Source: Aquanectria penicillioides | Lineage: Eukaryota; Ascomycota; Sordariomycetes; Hypocreales; Nectriaceae | Assembly (NCBI GenBank): GCA_003415625.1 | Contig: PYIU01000008.1 | Location: 1 to 64,000 of the forward strand | Direction: 5' to 3' | Length of the DNA stretch: 64,000 nucleotides | Part shown: in pieces, positions 25,504 to 39,300 of the stretch | Numbering within the stretch: the stretch's first letter is position 1 | How the letters are laid out: each line of letters opens with the position of its first letter | Notes under the pieces: model-generated | What the model saw: only the letters and a program-made list of their open reading frames with translations | Told to the model about the DNA's origin: nothing | Databases searched by the model: none | Translations under genes and position numbers: made by a program

Positions 25504-25887
25504 TAAATTAAAGTTTAAAGTAATATAAATTAATCTATTATTAAGTTAGTTAAAAAAATAAAAGGGACCTTAAAGATATAGAAAATAAATAGATAGTTTT
25601 CTTTAATTAATTTTTATTTTTAAAAATTCTAAATTCCTTATATTAGGACTCTATTAAAGTCTTAATGCAGCCCTTTATAATATTACTTTATTTATAACTT
25701 TTTGCTTTATATTCTTTCTTTCTTTTCTTTAAGGAATACTTTAAAGCATTTAATAAAATGCTTTAATACTCTTTTAAATTGTTTATAGCTGCTTAAAAAG
25801 GCTATTTAATCTTTACCTAAACTTACTTATTTTATACCCTTTTAAATAAAGTGTGTATTTTAGCTAGTATTTCTATTTATTAATATA
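25504..25887 (+). repeat. 3' LTR of A-family copy B
   Basis: A 384-bp reverse complement of the 383-bp LTRs at 45146-45528 and 57176-57558. Its right edge falls inside LINE3 at a CTAT sequence, the same 4-bp word that flanks element A. Confidence 0.85.
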
Positions 25888-28800
25888 CTATTAAAAAGTA
25901 TATTTAGATTTTTAGCTATTACTATTATTTATTAAGCTATTATTAATTTTATTACTTTATTAATAATACTAAAAAAAGAAATAAATCTTTATTTAAATAT
26001 TATATTTTTTTAGGCTATTATTTTATTTAATTTAAAAATAATAATAGCAATTATATAATAAAAGTATTATAGAAAATATTTAAATGTAATACTTATATTA
26101 ATAATAGTAATAAGGGCTTTTAAAAAGGGCCTATTATATACTTTAAGAAAGCTAGTTAAAAACCTATTGCTATTAAAAGCTTTTTATAATTAAATTTTAA
26201 AAAGTAAGTATATTAATTTATAAAGTTTAATATAAGTATATAATAAGTTTTTAGCATTTTATAGCATTTAATCTATATTTATTAAATATTATAAAGTTTA
26301 TTATAATAAATTTAATATTTTAGTTATTTACTTAAAGTTTTTAAAAAAAGCATTTTATTAATATAATTGCCTTTTTAATATAGCTAGTAGCTAAGGAATC
26401 TTACTTAAAGTAATTTAAAGAAAAAAGTTATAATAAAGCTAAAGCAATAATGCTTTAAAGCTATATTTATCTCTTTAAGTTTTAAAGTTTCTTTTAGCTA
26501 TTAATGCCTTTTTTTATTTTTATATTAAATAAAGTATTGCATTAAGCTATATATTTAACTTTAGCTATATATATCTTTTATTTATTGCCTGCCTTTTATA
26601 GTTTTAATTAATTAGCTAATATACTATTATATTATATATATCTTTATATATATTTAAGTTAATAAATAGCCTTTATAATAAGCTAGTTCTATTAATTATT
26701 ATAATTAGGCTTAAGTTGCCTTTATTTTAAAGTAGTATATTAAGTAATTTAATATAATCCTTAAGTTAGCTATTTAACTGCTTACTTTAATTATTATATA
26801 GAAGTAATCTTACTTAAGGTTTAATAAAAAGTAATTTATACTTTAAGTTTAGCCTTCTTAAGGTTTATTATATATTAATTAAATACTATAGACTAAAGGT
26901 TTAATAAAGAAAGTAATAATATATTTATAATAGGCCTAATATATATTTACTATAAAATATAATTAAAGCTAATTAAATTATAATTAAGGCTTAAATAAAT
27001 AGTATTACTATTCTTAAGGCCTATATTAAATTAAAGGTACTATTTTTAATATTACTTACTTTTTAAATTATTATTCTATAGGGTATTATTAAGGCTATCT
27101 TTAATTATTATATCTTTATTAAAAAGGTTAAGCTATATAAAGTAGTTTTATTATAGCAGTTCTATATTAAATAATATAAATTAAAGTTATTAATTATAAT
27201 TATTTTAAGAGCTAATATAAAGTTAGCTAAAATATATATTGCTTTTAAGTTTTCTTTACCTTTTAATAAATTATATATTGCAATTATTTTTATATAGTAA
27301 TATTTAAAATTAATATTAGCTTAATCTTTTTTTATTTAATAGATTTAAGTTTTTAGCCTATATTATTTATATATATAAAAAGCTATATAGCTTAAGTAAT
27401 AAATTATAATATAATTTAATCTTTTAGGGTTTATTAAAGTATTAATCCTTTAATTTTTAGCTAATTCTAAAAGTGCTATTATATTATATTTATTATAAAT
27501 ATATAGCACTTAATAAATTAACTTAAGGCAGTAATATATATTTTAAAATAAAATCTATATTAATTAAATATAAATTAAGGGATTAATTTAATAGATAATA
27601 GTAATAATATATAAATATTAAAGAAAGAGAAAGCATTAAATAAAGTATAGTATTATTTATTTATAAATCTTAAGAGTTAGCTAACTTTTTTAATAGAAAG
27701 AAAAGCTATAAAAGAAAGGTTCCTAAAGAAGCCTTTTTATTATATATAAAAAGTATTTTACTATATTAAGGTATATTTCTTATATTTTATTAATTATTTA
27801 TAGTATTTTTCTTTTATATAAATTTAATGCTTTTCTATTATAAAATAAATATAGCTTTAGCTTAAATAATCTTTATAATATAAAGTATAATAATAAGGGA
27901 TTTTTTCTCTTTTAATAAAGCAATTATTATATATTAAGCTATTATATTAGCTATAAATTAAATTAAAGCAGCAGTTTTTTATAATATAGCTATACTTATA
28001 GCATTTAAAGCATTAAGTAAGCTTTAATCCTTCTTTAAAGGTTTATAATTATAAAGTTTAGTATTAAAGAATAGTTTATTATTATATAGGCTATTAGCTT
28101 TTTTAATAAATAAAATATAAAAAATTAAGTTTATTTTTATTATAATACTATTTTAGGCCTATATAGACTTTACTTTACTAACTCTTAAAGTATTAATATT
28201 ATTAATAGTTTTAATAAATTTATTTATATTATTAAAAATAGATTTAATTTAAATTCTTTATATTAAAATAATAAAGATTAAAAGAGCAAAAAGAGTATTA
28301 TTTTTAAATATAATATTTATTTATTCTTTTTTATAAAAGGCTTTAGCCTACTTTAAGGTAAAAAAGGTAAAAACTATATTTTTATTAAAAAGGCAATATA
28401 TTGCAATTATATAAAAGTTACTATAAGCTTAATTTATTATTTATATAGTCTTTATTAAAGTGCAGTTTTTAATATTTTTAAGGATATTTTTAATATAAAT
28501 TATAACTTTATACTTAATATAGCTATATATTATATATTTATTAGTTTTAATATTTATAAAGATAAAGCTATATAAAAGAATTAATATATAGAAGTATTTT
28601 ATTAATTAAAAAAAAAGCTTAAATTAATTAAAATAGCTATTACTACTATAATAATAGTAAATATTATAGTAATAGTAATTTTATTAATAAGTTTTTTTTT
28701 AAAGGTTATATTAGCCTTAAAGAAAGAGTAAAAGCACACTTTATATATATTAATATAAGTTTAAAACACTTTTTAAATAGCTTTAAAAAGGTAAAATAGA

Positions 28801-29025
28801 ATAATCTTAATAATAGCTTTATAAGCTTTTTTATCTTTATTAATTATAAGGCTTCTATTAGCTTTTATTACTTTATTTATTTTAAGTATACTATTAAACT
28901 AGCTAGTAATAGAAAGGAAGTTATATTAGCTATTTTCTATACTATATCTTCTTAAATTAATTACTATTAAAAGGCCTATAGTATTAGCATTACACTTTTA
29001 ATGCACTATTATATCTAAAGGTAAT
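25888..29025 (-). mobile_element. LINE3, minus-strand copy of the Tad1-type LINE (main piece)
   Basis: The reverse complement of this stretch is collinear with LINE1 from about 9809 (5' leader) to 12950 (middle of the reverse transcriptase). It is heavily C-to-T and G-to-A mutated. It is broken at 25887 by the LTR of element B and at 29026 by element D2. Its first 100 bases lie 29.9 kb away at 58955-59057. The missing 3' part would lie beyond element B, on the telomere side, and is not in the window. Confidence 0.85.
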
Positions 29026-29244
29026 TGTTAAATTAAATTAATTATATAATTATATATTTTCTTCTTTTTATTCCTTTTAGCCTTACTTTATTGCTTAAGC
29101 TCTAAAAGAGAGATTAGGCTGCACTAAATCTAATAGAGCTATAGTATATTTATATAACTTTTATTTAATTATTTTAAGCTTTATTTCTATAATTTAAAAT
29201 ATATATTAATATTTCCCTATATATATAATACCTTAAGTTTAATA
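29026..29244. repeat. Family D LTR, copy 2 (left LTR of D2)
   Basis: It begins TGTTAAATTAAATTAATT and ends TTTAATA, and is 219 bp long like 58736-58954. It is more mutated than its partner. Confidence 0.9.
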
Positions 29245-30454
29245 TACCCTTTTAGATTTACTAAAGGCAGGTCTATTATATTTCTTATTTACTATTTATT
29301 TATTAATTTTATACTTTATTTATAGCTTTCTATCTTTACTTTATACTTTTATTTTACTTTTATATTTAATGCCTATTAATAGTATTATTTATTTAATATT
29401 TATTATTATATATAGGCATTTTTAATTGCTTTATAAACGCTCTTTATTAAGTAAATAAAAATAATAAAATAAATATAAATTATAATAAAAAGCATTTTTT
29501 AAATTACTTTACTTTAATCTTACTTTTATTTTTATAAAAGAATTCTTGCCTATAAATAAAGCAATTTATTTCTTTATTTTAAACTTTTTTTTTTCTTTTT
29601 TTAGCTTTAATATAAATTTTATATATATATCTTTATAGTATTTTTAGTCTTTAACTTATATATATTAACTATAATTATTTTAATAGATATATATATATAT
29701 ATATATATATATACTATATTATAAGTTAATTTTATAGTTTAAAATTAAATTTTATAATTTATTTTTAGGTTTTATAGCTCTTTTTTTATTAACTACTTAT
29801 AATAGTAATAATTTATTTAATAAATTATTCCCCCTTTCTATTAACTCTCTATTGCCTTTACTATAAGTTATTTTATAGCTTAAAATTAAATTATATATTA
29901 CTAACTTTATTTTAGTAATATAAATTAATAGTAGGGTTATATATAGGCTTAAGCTATTTATATAATTTAAGCAAAAGAACTTTTTACTATAGTTAAGTAT
30001 ACTACTAAACTATAAGTATTTTTAAATTGATTTTTAAGCTTTATTTAATAGTTTTACTTTATATAATGCTTTTTAATAATAGCTAGTGCCCTATTTTATC
30101 TATTTATTATTAGCCCTTATAGGCTAAAATAATAGTAAGTGCTAAAAGTATTTTAATAGCCTTAGGCTATATTATAAGCACTATAACTTTAGTAATAGCT
30201 ATTGCTTTATATAAGTATATTTATTTTATTGTTTTATACTATATTTTTCTACTTTACAATTTATTTTACTAATTTAAATTGCAAAATAGCCCTTTTATTG
30301 CTCTCTTTATAGCATTATTTTTCTTAAATTATATTTAAGGCAATAATATTAAAAAGAAAATAAAAGTTTAATTTAGCACTTTATTTTTATATTTTAAATT
30401 ATAAAATTAATTTTTATATTATAGAAAAAAAATATAATATATTACTATTAAAAT
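29245..30454. other. D2 internal sequence, AT-rich, no recognisable gene
   Basis: This 1.2 kb follows the left D2 LTR. A pure (AT)n run occupies 29687-29713. Neither strand gives a conserved motif that I can name. Confidence 0.6.
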
Positions 30455-30468
30455 TATATTAAATAGAT

Positions 30469-31054
30469 CCCCCTATAGTAAAGTGGTTACTGCCTAAAAG
30501 CCCTTAATATAAAGGGAGTAGGTTTAAATCCTACTAAAGCACCTCTTTTTACCTACTTAAGATTAGTCCACTTAAGTAAGGCAAGGGGAACTTAAAAGCA
30601 GCCTAGCCTACAGCTAGTAGCAAAAAACTTGGCCGCTTTTAGAGCATTATCTTAGTAAGCCCAATCTATAATAGTAAGGCTATAGGTTTGGGCGGGGCCT
30701 ATAAGAGCCTAGCCCTATAGCTCTTAAATAAACTTAAGCTGCAATTAAAGCGTAAGATCCTTAATAGTCTCCTTAGCTGTAAATTTTAGGTACAATAATA
30801 TACTGTTTCTATAGGGCTAATTAATAGTATAGTTATTATAAGCAAAAGCAAAAGAAAAGGTAGTTAATATATACTAAACTATAAGAGGTATAATTGATAT
30901 TTAATTAATTCTAATCTATAGAAATAAATAAGGGGCTAGTAAGTAAGGGATATAGGAGTTTTTATCTAATATTTTATATATATGGTTTTTCCTCTATTAA
31001 AAACAGTATAGAAGCACTGCCTATTGCAAGACCTATAGAGTATTATTAAATAAA
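30469..31054 (+). mobile_element. tRNA-derived SINE with a LINE-like 3' tail
   Basis: This 586-bp insert is flanked by a perfect 14-bp duplication TATATTAAATAGAT (30455-30468 and 31055-31068). The head carries RNA polymerase III A- and B-box-like motifs and a tRNA-like T-arm. The last 60 bases or so (AGTATAGAAGCACTGCC, then ACCTATAGAGTATTATTAAA) match the 3' end of LINE1 and LINE2. That is the arrangement of a SINE mobilised by a partner LINE that recognises a shared tail. It lies inside D2, has no open reading frame and is less RIP-mutated than its surroundings. Confidence 0.8.
30476..30535 (+). promoter_or_regulatory. tRNA-like RNA polymerase III promoter of the SINE
   Basis: The A-box-like TAGTAAAGTGG lies at 30476-30486 and the B-box-like GGTTTAAATCC at 30521-30531, one or two transitions from the consensus GGTTCGAATCC. 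The B box sits in a perfect 6-bp stem AGTAGG/CCTACT with a 7-base loop (30517-30535), a T-arm. The acceptor stem does not close, so this is not a working tRNA gene. Confidence 0.7.
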
Positions 31055-31068
31055 TATATTAAATAGAT

Positions 31069-32417
31069 ATACTATAGGCACCTTTCTATTTATTAAAAAC
31101 TCTTATCTTTAATAAATAAAATAATTAAAATTATTTTAAAGTTTATTTTACTATTTTATAGCTTATTTTATTATTTTATTTTTTAGCTAATAGCTACTAT
31201 AATAGCATTAAATTAATAAATTTTATTATATTAATACTTTATTTTTTTGCTATTTTTATAATATTAAATATTAAAGCTATAAGCCTTTTAGTATTTCCTT
31301 AATTATATATTCTTATAGATCTTAACTTTATTATATTTAAATATATTTTATTAAATCTATAAGTTTAAATTAATTTTAGCTCTTAAGAAATAATTTGCCT
31401 TATAGTAGTTTTATTAAACTATTAGCTATTAATTTTACACTTTATTTATATAAAATAAAGATTGTTCTTATTATTATAAATTGCCTTAGCTAATAATTAT
31501 ATATATTAATATATTTAAGCTTAATTTTTAATTTTTTAAAAGGATTTTAAATAAATTTAATTATTTATTAATTATTATAAATAAGTTTTAAAATAAAATT
31601 TTAAAGCTTAACTTTAAGTTCTATAAATAATCTTTATTAATAGAGTTCTTTTTTTATAGCTTAAAAGAGAGCAAGCAGTTCTATCTTTATAGTTAATATT
31701 ATAATTATATTTTATTTATTTATATACTATTTAATTAATCTATTAAAAAGTTTTATTATATATATTTATAAACTTTTTTAATTTAATAAATTATTAGTAA
31801 AAGATATATTATTATATATTAAAAAGTTATTTTTACCTTTAAGCTATAAAGTAAAAAAGTAAATTATATAAAGATAATATAATATTTAATTTACTGCCTT
31901 TATATATAGTTCCCTTAAATTTATTATAAATCTTATAAAATATAATATAATAAATGCAATATTTAGTTAAGTAATAACTACTATATAAAGGATTAAGCTA
32001 ATTATTAATTTATATTAATTTATTATACTTTATTTAGTAATTTATTTATTTAAAAAGAGTTTTATTTTCTTTATTAAAGTTATATTTTCTTTATTTAAAG
32101 TATATAATTTATAAATCTTCTTTAAATATAAGTTTTAAATTATTTAAACTTATTTTTAACTTTATTTTTAAATAATTTCTATTTTAAAGAATTACTATAG
32201 CTTGCTTTTATTAATTAATTTATATTTTAACTTTAGATTTATAATTGCTTTATTTATAATTAATTTATATTTTTTAATATAGATTATTATAATATTATTT
32301 ATATAAAAGAAAATAAAAACTTTACTTTTACTATAATAGTATAATTTATAAAAGATTAATTTAAAACTAATATTTTATAATATTATTTTAAGCTTTATTT
32401 ATATTATATATATAGAT
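31069..32417. other. D2 internal sequence, AT-rich, no recognisable gene
   Basis: This lies between the SINE and element C. It looks like decayed coding sequence (Ile/Asn/Lys-rich translations broken by stops) on either strand, but I see no diagnostic motif. Confidence 0.55.
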
Positions 32418-32713
32418 TATATAATAGATAGTACTTTTAAATAATTAGCCTTTATATCTTTTAAATAAAGATTAATAATCTATAAGTATATTTATACTTT
32501 AAGACTTATTATTATAATAGTTTTAAAATATAAATTAAATAAAGTTTAATATATAATTAATTATTATTTATAATTAAGCTATTAATTTTAATATAACTAT
32601 AGAGCCTATATATATACCTTTTAGTATAACTATAAAATAAATAATATAATAGTTTTATTATTAAAACTATTACTTTTAATACTATTTATAATAAAATAAA
32701 TAAATTATAATAA
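32418..32713 (+). repeat. 5' LTR of element C
   Basis: It aligns with 42323-42617 over about 296 bases, starting TATATAATAGATAGTA. Shared landmarks are ATTAATAATCTATAAGTA and TATAATTAATTATTATCT-like segments. Confidence 0.8.
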
Positions 32714-33399
32714 GTAATAGCAATTACTTCTTTTTATTATATAGCTATAGTTTCTATTAACTATCTAAAAGTTAATAATTTATAAAAGGATAATAGAAAT
32801 ACTAATAAAACTATTAAAATTAATAGTAAGAGTTAAATAAATAAGATTAATTAATTTAAAAAAGAATTCTTTCTCTTTTAAAACTAAACTATAATTAATA
32901 AGCTATAATTAGTAGATTTAGTTATAATCTAAAGGTTTTAAACCTTCTTACTATAAAATCTAATTTATATTATAAAAGGAGTTACTTTAGTAAATTCTTC
33001 TATTTTTAATAAATTAAAGGATCTATTCTATTAAATATATAATAATAATAGTAAATTATAAAATATTAATTAACCTTAAGAAAAAGCTTTTTCTATTTAT
33101 TAAAATATTATTAACTAATATATAATTATATTTACTTAAAAAATAGTTAAAAGCATTATTTTAAACATTAAAATAATAAAATTAATGCTAAAAAAGCGCT
33201 TAAAGGTATAATACTTAAGCTCCTTAAAGGACTTTAATTGCAATTAAGAATCTATAGCTAATTAAAAAGAATTTACTAAAAAAAAGGCAGTAACCTTTAA
33301 TACCTTTAATTAAAGACTTTTAATAAAAAAAGGAAGGAATTAATAAATAATTTACTATTTCTATAAAGACTACTATAAAACCTATTTTAATAAAAGAAA

Positions 33400-36300
33400 A
33401 GAGATTTAATAGACCCTAAAGAATTAAAGGGTTTATTAAGTAAGGGCTAAATATTAATTTTAATTTTATTAAATTTAATACTAATAGGAATAAATTCTAT
33501 TAGCAGCTAAAAAACCTTTAGTTTAAGGGAATTATTAAAATCTTTTAATACTATTAAGTAAAGCATAAAACTTAACCCTTTAATAGTAATAGTATAAATA
33601 ATTTACTAGCAATTAAAAAGAGTAAAACTATTAAATTAAATGCTATTTATAAAAAAAGTTATTATTACTTTAATAAATTCTATATTTTAGGCTTAAGTTT
33701 AGCTGCTAAAAGTAAGCATTTTAGTAATAGTTTAGGATTATTATATTAAGCTTTTAATTTTATTTATTAAAAAGCTTTTATTAATTAAATAAAATTAAAA
33801 ATTAAGGATCTATAATTAAAGCTAGCCTTATAACTTATAGTACTTAAAATATAAAAATAAAAGTATATTAAGCTATATAAATAGTTTTTTATATTAACTA
33901 CCCTTAAGATTAATAATATTAAAACTGCTTTAATAAAATATAAAAGTGCTTAATTAAGCATTAATTTTTATATTAAAGTTTTATAAGGATAATATTTAAC
34001 TTTAAGATATAGGCCTCTTTTAGCCTAATATAAAAAAAGGGAATATTAATAGTAAAGATATATTTTATAATAAAAAATAAATTATTTTTAGTAATATTAA
34101 ACTATAGATTAATGCACTTAAATTGCATTAAATAAATGCTAATTTTAATACTTAAGAATATATCTATATAAATCTATAAAGTTTATTTTATAGATTTATA
34201 TTTATTTAATATTATTATTAATTAAATTAAAATAAAAGGGAAAAGCTATAAAAATAATTAATTAATATACTATATATATATCTCTATAAAGAATTTAAAA
34301 TAAAGCTAAATAATGCAATAAAGTAGCTAAAATTAGCTAAATATATTAAAACTAATATTATAAAAAATATTTCTATATAAGTATTTACTATAAAAGTCTT
34401 TATAAAAGAGTAGGCTTTTAGCTATATAGCTAATATTTAGCTTCTTTTTATAGTCTATATAAGGCTAGATTTAAAGCTAAAAGTGCTTTATTTAGCACTA
34501 ATAGTATAGAATATAAAATCTTTATTCTTAAGGGCAATTAATAAAAAGCAATATTAGCTTAAAGATAAGCTTTAAGCTATACCTTAAGGGGTTAATAGAT
34601 TTAATATAAAGAAGGCATTTATTGCTAATAAAAGTAATAGATTTAATAATGCAATTAAAAATAAAGAAGTGTATTAAAAACACTAAAGTAAAGAAAACTA
34701 TTTTAATAAATAATACTAAATTATATCTTTAAAGCACTTTAATAATTAAAAAACTTAATATAGAAACTTAATTTTAAAAAAGCCTAAAATAGATTAATAA
34801 AAGATAAAACCTTAATAAAATAATTAATTATATAAATAATAGAGAAATAATAACTATAATATATATATACTTACTTAAAAGTAAAATAGTAGGAATTAAC
34901 TGCCTTTATAAAGATTTAATTAATACTAATATTAAAAGAAAGCCTTAAATAATAAAGCCAATCTTCTAAAGGTTTAACTATACTATAATAATAAAGGATT
35001 CTATTAAAGATATTAAAAACTATTAAATAATAAATATATACTAATAGAAAAAGGGAATAATTTTAATAAATTATTAAAAGGTTTTTTTATTAAAAAAAAT
35101 AAAGATAATTTAGCTTTTATAAAAGTCTATTATATAAATAAAAAAAGAATAAAAGATATAAACTTTATATTAAAAATAAACTAAATTATTAAAGCTATAA
35201 ATAGGCCTAACTTTTATTAATATTTAGAAAAAAGAGTAAATACTTACTTTAAGCTATTAATTAAGTTTAATAATAAAGGCAATTTCTATAATATTTATAT
35301 TAATACTAAAACTTTAATAGTTTTAGTTAATAAAGAATAGTTAAAAGCCTATATAATAAAAGTAATATAAAAGCAATAAGCCCTAAAGAGAGTAAATAGA
35401 GTTAATATTAATATAAAAATCCTAAAATTAACTATTTTTAACTTCTATATACCTAAAATTGCTAAAGATAAAGAAGTATTTATATATTTTATAATAATTA
35501 TAAATATTATAGAATAATTAAAACTTAAAATACTAATAGAAATAAACTTTTTATTTAAGTATAAAGCTAAAGTTAATTTTATTAACCTTAATATTATATT
35601 TTATTTAGTCTATAATATAATCTCTAAAGTAAAAGTATTTTAAATATATTAAAAGAACTTTATTAAGGCAATAATTAATATAAATATAGTAGTAATTATA
35701 CTAAAGAAAACTGCTTTTATTTAAGCTAATTAAAAGGACCTTTTTAACTTTAGAGATACTTAAGGAAATCTAAAGGCTTATTACTTTTAATTCTTTTATA
35801 GTATTATTTCTAATACTATAATAAATAAAACTACTTTAAGATTAATTTAGATTTATAATACTAGTAATAAAAAGCTAATTATAAAATAGTAATAATAAAT
35901 AAAATAAATTGCTAATTATAATAAAAAGTAAAAAGCTAATTATATTAAAATAAATAAAAGTATTTTTAGCCTATAGAAAAAGGAATTTAACTCTATAGAA
36001 GGATTTCTAGCTACTATAAAAGAGAATAATCTATTAAAAGAAAATAAAGGATTTAATTTATTTAAAGTTAATACTAATACTTTAAGCTATAGGATTTTTA
36101 GACTTAAAGATATTCTTAATATTAAGAATAAATATAAAGTATATATAGCCTATTTAAATTAAATAATAGTAAAAAGGATCTATAATATAATAAATAGATA
36201 TAATATTTATAAAAATAAAGGGATTATTTTTATACTTAAGGAAATAAAGATATAAGTAAATCTAATAAATAAATAGTAAAACTAAAAATATATAATTAAA

Positions 36301-39300
36301 AAATACTTATTAAATGCTAAAGACTGCACTTTATTAAATAAAAAATATAATAAGCTATAAGTAAAAGGCAAAATAAAATTAATAGATTAATTAGCCTTAA
36401 TAGTATGCCTTACTTTTATTATCTAAAGGGTAGTAAATAGCAAAAGGAAAGAGAGAGTTATAATTAATCTATAATTGCTTAATTAACTAGCTATACTTAA
36501 TGCCTACCCTTTACTTAATTAATTTAATATTATAGCTAATATAAAGAGCAAAAGATTTTACTCTATAATAAATTAGGGTTTTTTTACTAGCTGCCTATTT
36601 TAAGTGCCTATAGAAACTATATAATTATTATATTTAATAAAGAACTTAAGGTTTCTAATATTACATTAATAGAATTTAAAAATGCATTAGTATTTATATA
36701 GAGGTTTATAAACTAACTTTTTAAGAAATATAAACACTTTATATAAGCCTATATTAATAATATAATTATCTTTTTTAATACTTTAAATAACTATTTAAAG
36801 CACTTAAAAATTATTCTAAAGTTAATATAGAATAATAGGCTATAAATTGCAGTAAAGAAATCCTTCTTTAAATACCCTATAGTATAGCTATTAGGTTTTA
36901 TTGTTAATAGTAAAGGAATCTATAAAATAAGCAATAGATTAAAGGCATTTATAAAAATAATCTTTCTAAAGAATTTATTAGCATTTAAAACCTTTATTAA
37001 AATAGTAAAATACCTATAGTAAGGGATTTTATAATATAATATTTAAATCTAACCTTTATAGATATAAAAAATAGCAATATTATAGCAAGCTAAAGAGTAG
37101 TAATTAATTTTAATTAAGCTATTAAAACTAACTTAAAGGAAGAAAGTAATAACTTAAATATTTAAATTAATAAAAAAAGAATTAAAAGCATTTTAAGACC
37201 TAAAAACCTTTTTAAGAATGCAGTTTTTTCTCTATTATTACAATTTAATAAAGCCTTTATTTTTTAAGCTAAATATATATAAAAATGAATTTAAGTTATA
37301 TATCTTTTAGCTCTATAAAAACTAAAATAGAATTAGCATTTTAAGCAAAAATATTTTAGCCACTTAATTAAAATTAATATTATTCCTTTTAAAATTAACC
37401 TTTTTAATAGAATAAAGCTATAATTCTATTAAGGCAGAAATAATAGCAGTTGCCTAAACTATTAAAAAGCTATAGAAAATAGTTTAATTTAATTGCAGTT
37501 TAATTAATATTATAATAGACTATACTACTATAAAAGGGATTATAATGCATACTTCCCTTAATATAATAGACTCTAATAAAGCTAACCTAAAGCTTATTAA
37601 AATCTTTAATTATCTTTTTAAATTTAATCTAAAAATATTTTATATTCCTAAAACCCTTAATATAGTTTTAAACGCTCTTTTAAGGCTACTAATAAAGGAA
37701 CTATTCTATTAGCAAGCTGCAAATAGCTATTTTAATAAGCTAAATGCTAAAGCTAATATAGTAAAAGCCAATATAGTTAAAATTGCAATATTACTTAAAT
37801 TCTATAAGGAAATACTTAAGGGATATAGTAAGGACCTAAAACTTAATAGGATTTACACTTATATCTAAAGGATTTAATAGAATAATGCTTAAAACCTATA
37901 AAAAAGCAGTATATAAATCCATTCTATTTATAGAAGCTAATAGAAAATAAATTGCTTTATTATATAGATTATAAAGAGTAAAAAAGACTTTATATTTTAA
38001 GGCTAGCAATTAAAACTATTTTTATAACTATTTATAATAACTTATAGTATATTAAAATCTTTAAGATTTTATATAAATTAAGCTATATTTATTTTTATAA
38101 AATAAGCAAAATAATAAAGAAGTTTATTATATATTATTTAATATATAGAAAGAATTTAATAAATAGAAGACTGCTAATAGGCAAACTAAAGTCAATTCCT
38201 ATAGTTCTATAACTATTTTATACTATTATATTAAACTTTATAATTAACCTTTTTAAAGTTATATTTATAAATATAATATAGGCAATTTTAAACTATAATA
38301 AACTAAATTAATTATACTTAATAAACTATTTATTTTTAAAGAAAACTATTTTTATATTAAAGCATTTAATATATACTATATAGAATTAAGCATTTATTTT
38401 ACTAAAGGTATTATTTCTATATAATTAAGAAATATCTATATATATTTTTAGCAATTAAAACCTAAAGTTTATAAGCAATATATAAAGAGCTATATTAGCC
38501 TTTTTTAATATAAAGGTTTTTATATTTACTATATATTATTTTTAAACTAATAGTATATTTAAAAGAAAGAATTAAATAATAGAAATTGCAATATAATATT
38601 ATATTGCTATAAAGCTAAATATACTTTAAATATAAATGCTTTTAGTAATTTAATATAACTTAAATAATATAATCACTTTAGCTATAAATTGCTTACTAAA
38701 TAAATTACTATATAGTTTTAAACTAAAAATAGTTATTAAATTTATTGCTAAAAGTAAAGTTATTAATTAAAAAGCCAATAGAATTGCACTAAAGGTTCTA
38801 TATAAATTATACTTATAGAAAGTATAACTTTTAATAAATATAGTAGCTATACTATTAAAAATCCAATATAATTAATATTATTAATTAATTAAAATTAATA
38901 AAAAAGATATTATTTATTTATAGCTATATAAAGAATACTATTTGCTAAAAAAACTAAAGTGCAAATAGTCTCTTATTAAAGCCAAACCCTATAAAGTAAT
39001 CTATAAGATTTATAGCTAAGCTATTAAACTTAACTTCCCTTTATATTAGTAAATATATTTAATAGTTTTTATTGCTTAAATATAAAAATTAAAGTAAGGG
39101 AATAACCCTTTTAATTATATATTACTATTATTACTAGCTATTAAAATTAATAGAAATAAAGTAATAGGCTAATAAAAAGTAAATAAAATTATTTAATAAA
39201 AGATCTAATAATATAAGTAAAGGCTAATATATTACTTTTTATTATAATAAAAAGGATATATTACTAAAAACAATAAATAAATAAATAAAACTAAATTAAA
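33400..39300 (+). pseudogene. Degraded gypsy gag-pol of element C
   Basis: The clearest part is the reverse transcriptase at about 36370-36900. A conserved VV-D-R-LN block is followed by DAYPLP-type residues (NAYPLLN here), then the catalytic YVDD, now YINN at 36750-36761, with NNYLKHL after it. An RNase H-like stretch follows to about 37700. Integrase-like sequence runs to about 39060, and the last readable part before 39300 resembles a chromodomain tail (a FLL...KGY segment). Gag is presumably upstream but shows no motif. Stop codons are frequent. Limits are approximate, and the chromodomain is only a suggestion. Confidence 0.7.

Larger units (their letters stand above)
7882..25887 (+). mobile_element. 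Second copy (B) of the A-family element: 3' part only, with nested insertions
   Basis: Three blocks match element A in reverse order and orientation, as a plus-strand copy should. 7882-8420 matches 49645-49095, about 23760-25503 matches about 47250-45529, and 25504-25887 is the LTR. The blocks are separated by LINE1, LINE2 and a copia pol. The 5' half of B, which would carry the gypsy-type pol seen in A, is absent: D1 and then the telomere occupy its place. Sequence corresponding to A at about 47300-49095 was not found. The overall assignment rests on collinearity read by eye. Confidence 0.6.
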
